This document shows positions 15,332 to 23,151 of a stretch of 64,000 bases of DNA, one piece after another (within the stretch, counting starts at the first letter, position 1; every line of letters begins with the position of its first letter). The position numbers and the translations under genes were made by a program. Under the pieces are notes generated by a model. The model searched no databases. It saw only the letters and a program-made list of their open reading frames with translations, and was not told the DNA's origin. This stretch comes from Candidatus Woesearchaeota archaeon (GTDB lineage: Archaea > Nanobdellota > Nanobdellia > Woesearchaeales > UBA525): positions 1 through 64,000 of the forward strand of contig JAPPOH010000013.1 in the NCBI GenBank assembly GCA_028818155.1, given 5' to 3'.

Positions 15332-17709
15332 TGGCATCCGTGACTGACTCTATCATTAATATCATCCTCGTTGTGAGTGTTGTTGTTGTTCTTGGTATTA
15401 TTGTTGCGACGACTGTCACGAGAAGTACAGTCAATGACTTGCAACAAGATAAGAATGTGTTCTTGCAGGAGCGCACGGACATCGCTGTGGATGCAGTCCT
15501 TGGGAGCACCGTCCCCGCGGCAGGCTATGACCTTGCGGAGCTCATCGGGATTTCGATGTTCACGCTCAAGACAGATGTTGCTCTTGGCAGTACGACTGTT
15601 GACGTCGTTGCTGAGACACGGCTGCGCATGGACAGAGTATTCGGTAACGGCAACTATTACATGACACTCAAGCCCATCGTGAAAGGCGTCAACTTAATGT
15701 TTGTACTTGATAGCTCGCCCTCCGTTGCTGCCGAGCGCGCAACCATTGCAACGAATCTCGAGACGTTGCAAGACACAATTACCGGACTCATTCAGCGAAC
15801 CGGAGAAGAGAAAGTGACCACGCAAATTTTCATGCTTCCCACACAAGAAAGCAGCGAGTGCATCCTGTTTGATGGCCTGGCGCTTCCTGACACAACGTGT
15901 GAGCAGCTGACAGAAGAGACACTTTACTCCATGTTGTTACCTCTTGGCTGGGAACTCCCCGGGTTCGCGCCCGGGCAAACATACGCAACCTGGCTCTCCC
16001 ATAATTTCTACGCTGATAGCTCGCACTTTGCAGTCTCAGACTGGGCTGCGGGCACCGCGACTGCCGCGCTCAGGTATCAGCGAGATGCATACCTGCAGAA
16101 TACCGTGAACGTGAATCTGATCTTTCCGTTAAGTGATGAGCTCGCAACCACATCAATAGCTGATGCATGTTTTAACCGTGGTGATGGCCAAGAGTTCTTT
16201 ATCTGTCATATATGCCATGGCGATTGTCCTGTTGATCGTTCAGCAGCTGCAGTGCAGCAAGCGCTCGCGCACTTACAAGGAAGCAGTGTCTTTCCTATCT
16301 ACTCGTTCAACTGTGACTTTGACTATCGAGATGGATATAATCAGCTCTCGGGTGTGACGAGTAGTTACATCCAAGATTTTAGTGACACAGGAGCACCATT
16401 CGCTCCAGGCGAAACATGGTGTCATCAGAACGCGTGTCCTGGCTGTTCTGTGCAGGGCGGTGATTTTTGTTTCCACGACAATTGTCAAGCGAAATTACAG
16501 GAGCATATGCAGCTGCTCGCAGATGGTTCTGGAGATGTCATTAACGTGAATGATGCAACGGAGATCCCGCAACGGATTGAAACTGCCTTCGAGCGTGCAA
16601 CAGCAAGTTATGACTTCCACCTCGGGTTCAAGGATGACAAGAGAGATAGGTTTGTCTTTGAAAAGATTATTCCGCTGCCAAATGGCGCGCTCGGCGAAGT
16701 TGTCTTGTGGGTGTACAATGAGCAGCGTTCTTGTGTTGCGGATGAAGCATGCATGACAGAAGATGAGTGTCCGGGGATACGAGCATGTACTGCAGGAGAA
16801 TTATCTGAAACATGCGTGAAAACAGATCCATCATGTGTTGGCAAACCATGTACTGGAGAGCAGCTCTGCGTCACCGCAGATGACTGCCTTGGCACGCGCG
16901 CATGTCTCTCCGGTGTTCTTTCCCCCGTCTGTGTGAAGACAGATCCGTTCTGCGAAGCGCCGTGTATCGATAGTTGTCCGATGGATGGGATTGGACGGTG
17001 TGCTGAGGTGACGCCAGGGATCTTTGCGAAGCAATTGTGTTTGCCGAATGATCGTGACTGCCTCCGGTGGGAACTCCACCAACAGTGTCAGCAGCCGTGC
17101 CAGAACGAGTTGCTCTGTGGTGAAGATCCAAGTTGTCCGCACACGTGTATTCTTGATAATATCTGTACGCCAGAATGCTCGCAGGACGCACTGTGTTTCT
17201 TCGATCCTGACTGTCCGGCACAGTGCAGAGCTGATTGCCGTGCCGATGGGCAGTGTAACGTCTGGTGTTCGAACAATGCAGGCTGTCCCGCGGATCCTGA
17301 CTGCCCATCTTGCATGCACGGGCCAGGTGATCAATGCGCGCTGAGCAGCGGTATTCTCGATGACCCAGGGTGTTGTGGTGCTGAGCAGTTTGTCTGGGCG
17401 CAACGGCGGTTAACCACGTGCCCGCTCACAGGTGATGAGGGCGAGGTGTGCTTCGGCAGGTATAGTGGTGACCCCCCTCCATTCGGCATGTGCTGTTCTG
17501 GGGCAAATGATTGTGTCGTTATGCAAGGTGGGAATGTCCAGTGTGTGGCTGAGGGGACGGTCCTGACTGATTATCTCTGGGAGGGGAGCGCGCTCTGCGC
17601 GCAGAACGTTATGGAACGATGCTCTCCAGGGTGCTCGTGCTGTCCGGAACCTATTAGTATGAGTACAGGAACAGTTACCTGTAACACCGAGACCGGTGTG
17701 TGGTCATAA
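15331..17709 (+). CDS. VWA-domain Cys-rich surface protein
   Basis: A 792-residue protein with an N-terminal hydrophobic helix (IINIILVVSVVVVLGIIVATTV) and then a von Willebrand A-like domain. The strand VNLMFVLDSSPSV (residues ~120-132) carries the DxSxS metal site of a MIDAS. The C-terminal ~300 residues are packed with Cys, including two near-identical modules (DECPGIRACTAGELS / DDCLGTRACLSGVLS). VWA proteins at pilus tips bind surfaces or host proteins. Here it may be the adhesin of the pilus-like assembly. Confidence 0.75.
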   Translation: MASVTDSIINIILVVSVVVVLGIIVATTVTRSTVNDLQQDKNVFLQERTDIAVDAVLGSTVPAAGYDLAELIGISMFTLKTDVALGSTTVDVVAETRLRMDRVFGNGNYYMTLKPIVKGVNLMFVLDSSPSVAAERATIATNLETLQDTITGLIQRTGEEKVTTQIFMLPTQESSECILFDGLALPDTTCEQLTEETLYSMLLPLGWELPGFAPGQTYATWLSHNFYADSSHFAVSDWAAGTATAALRYQRDAYLQNTVNVNLIFPLSDELATTSIADACFNRGDGQEFFICHICHGDCPVDRSAAAVQQALAHLQGSSVFPIYSFNCDFDYRDGYNQLSGVTSSYIQDFSDTGAPFAPGETWCHQNACPGCSVQGGDFCFHDNCQAKLQEHMQLLADGSGDVINVNDATEIPQRIETAFERATASYDFHLGFKDDKRDRFVFEKIIPLPNGALGEVVLWVYNEQRSCVADEACMTEDECPGIRACTAGELSETCVKTDPSCVGKPCTGEQLCVTADDCLGTRACLSGVLSPVCVKTDPFCEAPCIDSCPMDGIGRCAEVTPGIFAKQLCLPNDRDCLRWELHQQCQQPCQNELLCGEDPSCPHTCILDNICTPECSQDALCFFDPDCPAQCRADCRADGQCNVWCSNNAGCPADPDCPSCMHGPGDQCALSSGILDDPGCCGAEQFVWAQRRLTTCPLTGDEGEVCFGRYSGDPPPFGMCCSGANDCVVMQGGNVQCVAEGTVLTDYLWEGSALCAQNVMERCSPGCSCCPEPISMSTGTVTCNTETGVWS
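16744..16965 (+). repeat. Tandem Cys-rich module repeat
   Basis: Two units of about 35 residues follow one another inside the VWA protein. Each follows the pattern C-x5-C-x-G-x-RAC-x2-G-x-LS-x2-CVKTDP-x-C. The DNA copies have diverged, so the duplication is not recent. Confidence 0.75.
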
Positions 17710-17885
17710 TGGAATGGACAATCTCTCAAGTGGTGAGTACCGTGATCGGCGTGCTCATCGTGGGCATTCTCGTGTACTTTGTTGCTACCACTGTGTTCTC
17801 GAGCACACCTGCCGCGGAGATTCCTGCAAGCCCGTTATCGTTGTTCGTGATCGATATGTTTAAGAGGAAGAGACTGGGAGGATAG
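17709..17885 (+). CDS. Small single-helix membrane protein
   Basis: A 58-residue protein starting MEWTISQVV, with one helix (VIGVLIVGILVYFVATTVF) and a short basic end (MFKRKRLGG). Its start overlaps the VWA gene stop (TAATG). It has the size and layout of a minor pilin or an assembly subunit, but no family is recognised. Confidence 0.6.
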   Translation: MEWTISQVVSTVIGVLIVGILVYFVATTVFSSTPAAEIPASPLSLFVIDMFKRKRLGG

Positions 17886-17888
17886 CGT

Positions 17889-18314
17889 ATGGATACCGTA
17901 GAGATTATCGTCTATTTGGCCGTTGCGATTCTTGTTGGCGGGCTTCTCCTGCTTGCAGTGGGGAGAATGACGAACAGTGGCCTGTACGAGTCGGTGAAAG
18001 ACATGTTCCTCGGGGACGATACGGAAGAATTTACGAAAGTGACTGACGAGACGCTCCCCGAACTCTTGTTCACGACCTGGGAGTCGTGCGGCCTCGGGAC
18101 GACAGAGCGAGCAGTCACATTCCAGTATACAGGGGCAGGGATTGGAAAAACAGACGTGTTTGCGAAGATTAAGGCGCTCCGCTTGTGCAGGACGCTTTCT
18201 TCCGTGCAGGAGGATTGCGGCACGCGTGAGGATCTGGTCATGCCGCAGCTTGTTGAGGGCACTGTGTATGAGGCGCGGTGTGATACGGGGCTGCAGCAGC
18301 TTGTCGTGAGCTAA
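17889..18314 (+). CDS. Pilin-like membrane-anchored protein
   Basis: A 141-residue protein with an N-terminal helix (IIVYLAVAILVGGLLLLAVG) followed by a soluble domain with four Cys (WESCGLG, LRLCRTL, EDCGTR, ARCDTG). It sits three bases after the preceding gene, so probably in the same operon. The domain looks beta-rich and its function is unknown. Confidence 0.68.
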   Translation: MDTVEIIVYLAVAILVGGLLLLAVGRMTNSGLYESVKDMFLGDDTEEFTKVTDETLPELLFTTWESCGLGTTERAVTFQYTGAGIGKTDVFAKIKALRLCRTLSSVQEDCGTREDLVMPQLVEGTVYEARCDTGLQQLVVS

Positions 18315-18347
18315 ACGTTTATAAGGACTGAAGGGTGAGATGGAAGA

Positions 18348-18737
18348 ATGGATGATGCTGTTCGTATTGTGGTAGTCTTGTTTGTTGCTGTCGTCGTAGG
18401 AGGAACGATTATCCTGTTCTCGCAGCGGACACTCACAGAAGCTGAGCAGCAGCTCTATGATTTTGACCCTGTGAGTAACCCAGGGCTTGAAGTGGTGACG
18501 TTCCCTGCGACAGCTACTGTTGCTGATGTCCAGAAGCTCGCTGATGCGTGCACGAGAAAATTCCAGGGCGAGGTGACTGCTGAGGAGTGCTTTGTCGTAA
18601 AAGGGGCAATTCCTGATCCGAGCACGCTGGATGGCCTGCCTGCAGGGAGTTTGACGATTGCAGTGGATTTCGCTGCTGGCGCAACCGCGTTGTTCATCGC
18701 GTATGATCCTAGTGGCGTGATTCGCATCACGTCGTAA
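18348..18737 (+). CDS. Pilin-like membrane-anchored protein
   Basis: A 129-residue protein with N-terminal helix AVRIVVVLFVAVVVGGTIILF and an exported domain with two Cys. It has its own TATA box (GTTTATAAGG, ~27 bases before the ATG), so it forms a separate leaderless transcript at the end of the surface-protein cluster, directly before rpl10e. Confidence 0.66.
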   Translation: MDDAVRIVVVLFVAVVVGGTIILFSQRTLTEAEQQLYDFDPVSNPGLEVVTFPATATVADVQKLADACTRKFQGEVTAEECFVVKGAIPDPSTLDGLPAGSLTIAVDFAAGATALFIAYDPSGVIRITS

Positions 18738-18770
18738 GACTTATAAAGGGCTCGGTGCTTTCGAGCAGCT

Positions 18771-19292
18771 ATGGCAAAGCTACGGAAAGCTGTCGCGTAT
18801 CGCAAGTTAGAGCGACCGTACACGAGAAAAAGCAAGTACCGGAAGAAGAACTACGTGCGAGCACAACCGAATAATCTCATCGTGAAGTACGTGATGGGCG
18901 ATCCTCGGAAGAAATATGAGTACACGTTGGAATTAGTAGCTCATGATAACGTGCAATTACGCCATAACGCGCTCGAGGCTGCGCGCAAGACAGCGAATCG
19001 TGCGTTAGAAGAGAATGCAGGGAAAGATAATTTCTTGTTGAAGTTCCGTGTGTTTCCACACCATGTTCTTAGAGAGAATCCCTTGGCATCAGGCGCTGGC
19101 GCAGACAGAATGAGCACAGGGATGAAAATGTCCTTCGGCAAGCCGATCGGGATCGCCGCGCAGGTGAAGAAAGGCAAGACGATCATTGAAGTGGGATGCA
19201 ATGAGCGAGATCTTGAGTTTGGTTTACTTGCGTTAAAGAGGGCACAGTATAAGTTTCCGATTCGGTGCTTGATTAAGACGACGAAGAATTAA
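18771..19292 (+). CDS. rpl10e: Ribosomal protein uL16 (archaeal L10e)
   Basis: A 173-residue protein of normal length. It has the family's basic N-terminus (KAVAYRKLERPYTRKSKYRKKNYVRAQP), the central HHVLRENPLASGAGADRMSTGM region that reaches towards the peptidyl-transferase centre, and FGKPIGIAAQV. The gene is monocistronic with its own TATA box (ACTTATAAAG) about 25 bases before the ATG. Confidence 0.97.
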   Translation: MAKLRKAVAYRKLERPYTRKSKYRKKNYVRAQPNNLIVKYVMGDPRKKYEYTLELVAHDNVQLRHNALEAARKTANRALEENAGKDNFLLKFRVFPHHVLRENPLASGAGADRMSTGMKMSFGKPIGIAAQVKKGKTIIEVGCNERDLEFGLLALKRAQYKFPIRCLIKTTKN

Positions 19293-19295
19293 CGT

Positions 19296-20390
19296 TTATT
19301 CTGTACTTACGCCACGCTTCACGAATGTGCTGTTCTCAATAGTGAAAAAATCGTATGGCTTTTCACTGATCTCGCCGTACGCATCAAATGTCGTTACACC
19401 ACTTGCTCCGATGAATGGCTTCATCGCAGAGAGCGCATTCTTAATACCCGTTGCAGAGCCATCACTCGTCAACATTGCGTGTTGTAGAATCAAAACGCCA
19501 TCATACGCTTCTGCTGCGTAAATACCTGGCTCTCTGCCATAGTGCTGAGTGAATTTGCTGAGAAATGTTGCGTAGTTCGGACCTTCTCCGTTTGGGACTG
19601 TAATAAGTATGTCGCCCTTGTAGTTGGTCGCGTCATGTATGATCGTAGGGTCTTTCAGAGCTTCTGCTGCGTAGATGGGGATAGCAAGCCCAAGCTCAGT
19701 TGCCTGCTTGAGAATGCGCGCGCCCTCCAACGGGAATGCAATGAGGTACAGCGCATCAGGGTCTGCCTCCTTTATTTTGGTGAGTTGTGTCCTCATATTC
19801 GCACTTTCTGCTTCGTGCACCTCAACAGCAACCACCGAAACACTATCACTGAGTTCTGCAATAAGAGCATCTTTTAGTCCGACACCATAGTCATGTTGCA
19901 AGTGGAAAATAGCGACACGATCGTGTCCTGCTTCTGCAATCAACTCTGCCGCAATGCGTGCCTGGAGTTCATCGTTCGGCACGTTTCGAAAAATGTACTC
20001 TCCTGCGTGTTTAATTTTTGGGTTTGTTGCAAATGATGAGAAGCCTACTATTTTTTTCTCCTCCAGTATTGGGGCAACGCCGAGTACTTCTGGCGAGCAG
20101 CTAACAATGACTGCAACGGGGTTTTCTTTGAAGAGTAGGCGCTGTAGTGCATTCACTGCGCCTTTCGCAGTACATTGTCCATCTGCAAAGGTGACGTGCA
20201 GCGGTTTGCCTGCGATACCTCCTTGCTTGTTAATTTCGTCGACTGCAAGCATCACACCCATTTCGAGGTTTTGGCCCAGTATGCTTGAGCTCCCTGTGAG
20301 CGGTCCAATAAATCCTATTGTAACCTCATTCGTTGTTGGTTGCGTGCATGCAACTATCAGCAGCAGGACAACACACCAGTAGCGTCGCAT
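19296..20390 (-). CDS. ABC-type substrate-binding lipoprotein (branched-chain amino acid type)
   Basis: A 364-residue periplasmic-binding-type protein of the LivJ/Peripla_BP_6 family. It has VTIGFIGPLTGSSSILGQNLEMGVMLAVDEINKQGGIAG near the start, as in ligand-binding lobes for amino acids or small amides. The N-terminus MRRYWCVVLLLIVACTQ is a signal peptide with a lipobox-like Cys, so the protein is probably anchored outside the membrane. The start fits a TATA box ~26 bases upstream. No permease or ATPase genes are near, so it may serve a transporter elsewhere or act as a sensor. Confidence 0.85.
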   Translation of the reverse strand: MRRYWCVVLLLIVACTQPTTNEVTIGFIGPLTGSSSILGQNLEMGVMLAVDEINKQGGIAGKPLHVTFADGQCTAKGAVNALQRLLFKENPVAVIVSCSPEVLGVAPILEEKKIVGFSSFATNPKIKHAGEYIFRNVPNDELQARIAAELIAEAGHDRVAIFHLQHDYGVGLKDALIAELSDSVSVVAVEVHEAESANMRTQLTKIKEADPDALYLIAFPLEGARILKQATELGLAIPIYAAEALKDPTIIHDATNYKGDILITVPNGEGPNYATFLSKFTQHYGREPGIYAAEAYDGVLILQHAMLTSDGSATGIKNALSAMKPFIGASGVTTFDAYGEISEKPYDFFTIENSTFVKRGVSTE

Positions 20391-20483
20391 GTAGTGGTGA
20401 GCTGTACCAAATATATTAAATATACCTCCTATTTTTATGATAAAATTGGATAAATATATAAGTAAAGCCAATAAAGTCCTTAT
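20391..20483. promoter_or_regulatory. Divergent promoter region, AT-rich with dyads
   Basis: TATA-like boxes face both ways: TATATTTAATATATT on the minus strand (20409-20424) for the binding protein, and TAAATATATA (20451-20460) for the Lrp-type gene. Both predict leaderless starts. The AT-rich dyads between them are plausible sites for the adjacent regulator, since Lrp family members usually act on their own divergent promoter. The link is inference. Confidence 0.6.
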
Positions 20484-21449
20484 ATGTTCATAAAAATTGA
20501 TAGTATAGACAAGCGAATTCTATACGAACTTGAACAAAATGCTCGCATGCCCGACACACAGTTAGCGAAGCTTGTCGGCAGGTCAAAAGAATCAGTACGC
20601 TACAGAATCAAACGATTACAAGAAAAGAACATCATCACGCGATTCTCTACATTCATCGATCCCACAAAATTCGGTTATCGCACCTACAAAATGTACTTAA
20701 AACTAGCGAACGTCCCAGAGAAGCGAGCGAAAATTATTTCCGAGCTCAAAAAAAATCCACACATGTTCTGGGTGGGGGCCGCTGATGGGGCATGGGATCT
20801 TGGTTTGACGTTTTTTGCGAAGAACAACACCGAATTCTACCGGATGCAACACGATATCGTGATGAAGTTTGGTTCACTTGTCAGAAAAAAATATACAGGC
20901 GTACTTGTCGATGTAACGCTTGGCTCCAAGGATTTTCTTGTGGATAAGCAAGGAGGGCACGTGACGCTTTTCGGAGAAGCAGAGCAATACACGCTTAGCG
21001 AGATGGATAAGAAACTCTTGCAGTTCTTATTCGTTGATGCTCGAGCAAGTGTTGTATCTCTTGCGCGACAAGTAGGCAGTACAGTTGATATTGTGCGAAG
21101 AAGGATAAAACTATTTGAAGAAAAAAATATCATTGTTCAGTATAAAGCATGGATCGATTGGAAGCTGCTCGGCTACGAGTTTTATAAGGCGTTTCTGTTC
21201 TTTAAAAAACTAAGTGTGCGTGATGAGCGACGTATCATGACATACGCACTCCAACATCGGCACATCATTCACGTGCCGAAGCAAATCTCTCCCTGGGATC
21301 TGGAGTTCGAAATCATGGTAACAAATTACCACGACTATAATAGCATCATTAATGACATTAAGGAACAATTTGTAGATATTATTCTTGATGTCGAATCCGC
21401 TGTGATGAGTGAAGATCACCTGTTCCCTGCAAAAAAGGTGTTGTGTTAG
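20484..21449 (+). CDS. Double Lrp/AsnC-type transcription regulator
   Basis: The 321-residue protein contains two Lrp-like units. The first has HTH SIDKRILYELEQNARMPDTQLAKLVGRSKESVRYRIKRLQEKNII (residues ~7-52) plus an RAM-like region. The second has EMDKKLLQFLFVDARASVVSLARQVGSTVDIVRRRIKLFEEKNII (~172-215) plus another. Canonical Lrp proteins are ~150 residues with one unit that dimerise, so this looks like a fused dimer. It is divergent from the amino-acid-type binding protein and is its likely regulator. Confidence 0.85.
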   Translation: MFIKIDSIDKRILYELEQNARMPDTQLAKLVGRSKESVRYRIKRLQEKNIITRFSTFIDPTKFGYRTYKMYLKLANVPEKRAKIISELKKNPHMFWVGAADGAWDLGLTFFAKNNTEFYRMQHDIVMKFGSLVRKKYTGVLVDVTLGSKDFLVDKQGGHVTLFGEAEQYTLSEMDKKLLQFLFVDARASVVSLARQVGSTVDIVRRRIKLFEEKNIIVQYKAWIDWKLLGYEFYKAFLFFKKLSVRDERRIMTYALQHRHIIHVPKQISPWDLEFEIMVTNYHDYNSIINDIKEQFVDIILDVESAVMSEDHLFPAKKVLC

Positions 21450-22138
21450 CGTTTCTTTGCAATTGTCACGAAACTTCTCGGCTCGAAATTATCGATGTGT
21501 TCCACAAGCTCGAATCCTGTTTCATTGAGGAGTTTCGTTACTTCCTCTCGCGTGCATGCGCGTAAGATGTGGCCGTTATCATGGTACTCTTTTCCATTTT
21601 CAACGTACGTGCAGTCCCACTCGTACAGCGCGGGTGCTTCTTGTACGTGTTTCATCGTTGAGATTCGTGTGACACTGCCTGCTTCCACGCTGCCGTTGAA
21701 GTAATTATCTTTATCGAGCTTCCCCGTTTCGTAATGATCAACGATGAGAATACCATCAGGTTTGAGAGCGTTGTAAAATGCGCGCAGCGCCTTCTTCGCA
21801 TCTGCATCCGTGTACATGTACGTGAAGATTCTCCCCATGAGAATGATCGCGTCGTGTTGCTCCACTTGTAGCTCTCGCATGTCCGTCTGGATGAACTTGT
21901 TTGCATGCACTTTTTCTTGTGCTCTCGCGAAGAGTTCGTCAGTATACTCAGCGAATGTCATATCGTAGCCTGCTTGCACAAGCTGTTCTGCTACTTCAAC
22001 GAGTGCACCGAAAAACACGATCTTTTTTGCGTTGTTCGCTTCCAGGTAGTGCTCGATTTTCTTTGTTATTATTTCATGTGGGAAGAACTGTTCGTAGAAT
22101 GAGCAGCAGACGTCCGCGAGGTTTGTGTAGAGGTTCAT
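21446..22138 (-). CDS. Class I SAM-dependent methyltransferase
   Basis: A 230-residue protein with a methyltransferase core. KKIVFFGALVEVAEQLVQAG is the SAM loop region, with fewer glycines than usual, followed by FAEYTDELFARA (acidic ribose contact), DAIILMGRIFTYMY and LIVDHYETGKL. It resembles the ubiquinone/menaquinone-like or glycine N-methyltransferase group. The start at 22138 overlaps the GTPase stop (ATGA), so the two are translationally coupled. Its substrate is unknown. Confidence 0.75.
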   Translation of the reverse strand: MNLYTNLADVCCSFYEQFFPHEIITKKIEHYLEANNAKKIVFFGALVEVAEQLVQAGYDMTFAEYTDELFARAQEKVHANKFIQTDMRELQVEQHDAIILMGRIFTYMYTDADAKKALRAFYNALKPDGILIVDHYETGKLDKDNYFNGSVEAGSVTRISTMKHVQEAPALYEWDCTYVENGKEYHDNGHILRACTREEVTKLLNETGFELVEHIDNFEPRSFVTIAKKR

Positions 22139-23046
22139 AGCCATTCCTTGAATAATCGTGTGAGTTCTTTGGTTACTGCTGCAGGTTGTGTGAGTCCCTC
22201 TAGTTTCGTATCAGGCACCAAGTCTGTTTTGCTCACGTAGATAACGATCGGTTTATCTAATTCTTTTGTGTACTCAAAGAGTTGTTGTTGCATCTCGATT
22301 GAGTACGTTTCCGTTGGATCATACACGTACACGATGGCATCTGCTAAGTATCTGAGTGTGATGTCCGCTCGCTTCTCAATGGTATTCATTTTCTTCCTGT
22401 TTAATGTGCCTGGCGTGTCAATGCACTGGATCTGGTTGTACTTGTATTCGAAGTGGCCGACGTTCAGTCCTTTTGTGGTGAAGGCGTACGCTTTGATTTC
22501 CGGCTTTGCTGTTGTGATTTTTTTTAATAATGTAGACTTACCTACGTTGGGAAAGCCTGCGATCGCAACCGTGAAGAGTTCATCGTCCACTGTCGGCATA
22601 TCTTTCAAGATGGAACGTGCTGCGTTCAACGTGTCAAAGTGCGGCTGCAACCGCTTAAAGATAGAAGAGATCCTGCCGATGTAGGCATTTCGTATAGGTG
22701 CAACATCCTCTGCATTCTTGACGCGTGCGATATGCTCTGTTGTGATCTTTTTGATTGTAGTAATACAGCCGTTGATACCTGCAAGTGCTTTTTTTATTGT
22801 GCCGAGCTGCATCTCGAGCTGAAAGATTCTCTTGTTGAACTCGCTGAAATTATCGAAACTCGGATACCTATCATGCAAGTTCGTGAGTGCTTTCACAAGA
22901 CTCGTGCTGATTGTCAAGAATCGCTCACGCTCTTTGTGCTGCCGCGTGCCTTTCACGACACTCTGACGCTTTCTCCCACGAGCGAGCGCTGTCTCAAGGT
23001 AATGTTGCGGTTTCTCCGCTGGTGGGACGTTTGTGTTGAGGCGCAT
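22135..23046 (-). CDS. Nog1-like GTPase (OBG-HflX superfamily)
   Basis: The 303-residue protein has a helical N-terminal ~150 residues and then a G domain: P-loop GFPNVGKSTLLKKI, G3 DTPGTLN, and G4 YVSKTD. This arrangement matches archaeal and eukaryotic Nog1, which helps large-subunit ribosome assembly. ATG 23046 is preferred to the longer ORF because a palindromic TATA box sits ~25 bases upstream. It is divergent from rps6e and sits upstream of a methyltransferase, consistent with ribosome biogenesis. Confidence 0.88.
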   Translation of the reverse strand: MRLNTNVPPAEKPQHYLETALARGRKRQSVVKGTRQHKERERFLTISTSLVKALTNLHDRYPSFDNFSEFNKRIFQLEMQLGTIKKALAGINGCITTIKKITTEHIARVKNAEDVAPIRNAYIGRISSIFKRLQPHFDTLNAARSILKDMPTVDDELFTVAIAGFPNVGKSTLLKKITTAKPEIKAYAFTTKGLNVGHFEYKYNQIQCIDTPGTLNRKKMNTIEKRADITLRYLADAIVYVYDPTETYSIEMQQQLFEYTKELDKPIVIYVSKTDLVPDTKLEGLTQPAAVTKELTRLFKEWL

Positions 23047-23065
23047 GCTCTTGAGAGCCAGGAAA

Positions 23066-23077
23066 CCTTTATAAAGG
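23066..23077. promoter_or_regulatory. Palindromic TATA box serving both strands
   Basis: CCTTTATAAAGG is a perfect 12-base palindrome. On the minus strand it is ~25 bases from the Nog1-like ATG. On the plus strand it is the only good TATA box for rps6e, giving a leader of ~55 bases. Confidence 0.6.
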
Positions 23078-23098
23078 ATTGGCCGATCGTCTCGAGTG

Positions 23099-23140
23099 CT
23101 GAGACCTACGTGAGGGGAACCGAAATCCCCGAAGTCTCGG
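23099..23140 (+). promoter_or_regulatory. Structured rps6e leader, kink-turn-like
   Basis: CTGAGAC (23099-23105) can pair with GTCTCGG (23134-23140), enclosing GGGGA/TCCCC. Between the two stems, one strand has CTACGT then GA and the other has GA then A, so tandem G-A pairs abut the GC-rich stem, as in a kink-turn with an enlarged loop. The ribosome-binding GGGAGGG follows at once. Its role is inferred. Confidence 0.35.
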
Positions 23141-23151
23141 GAGGGAAACAA

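Noticed and set aside
22639-23151. Long upstream extension of the rps6e ORF (171 codons)
   Set aside because: This part is antisense to the Nog1-like gene; eS6 begins at the ATG after GGGAGGG and the promoter lies inside the extension.
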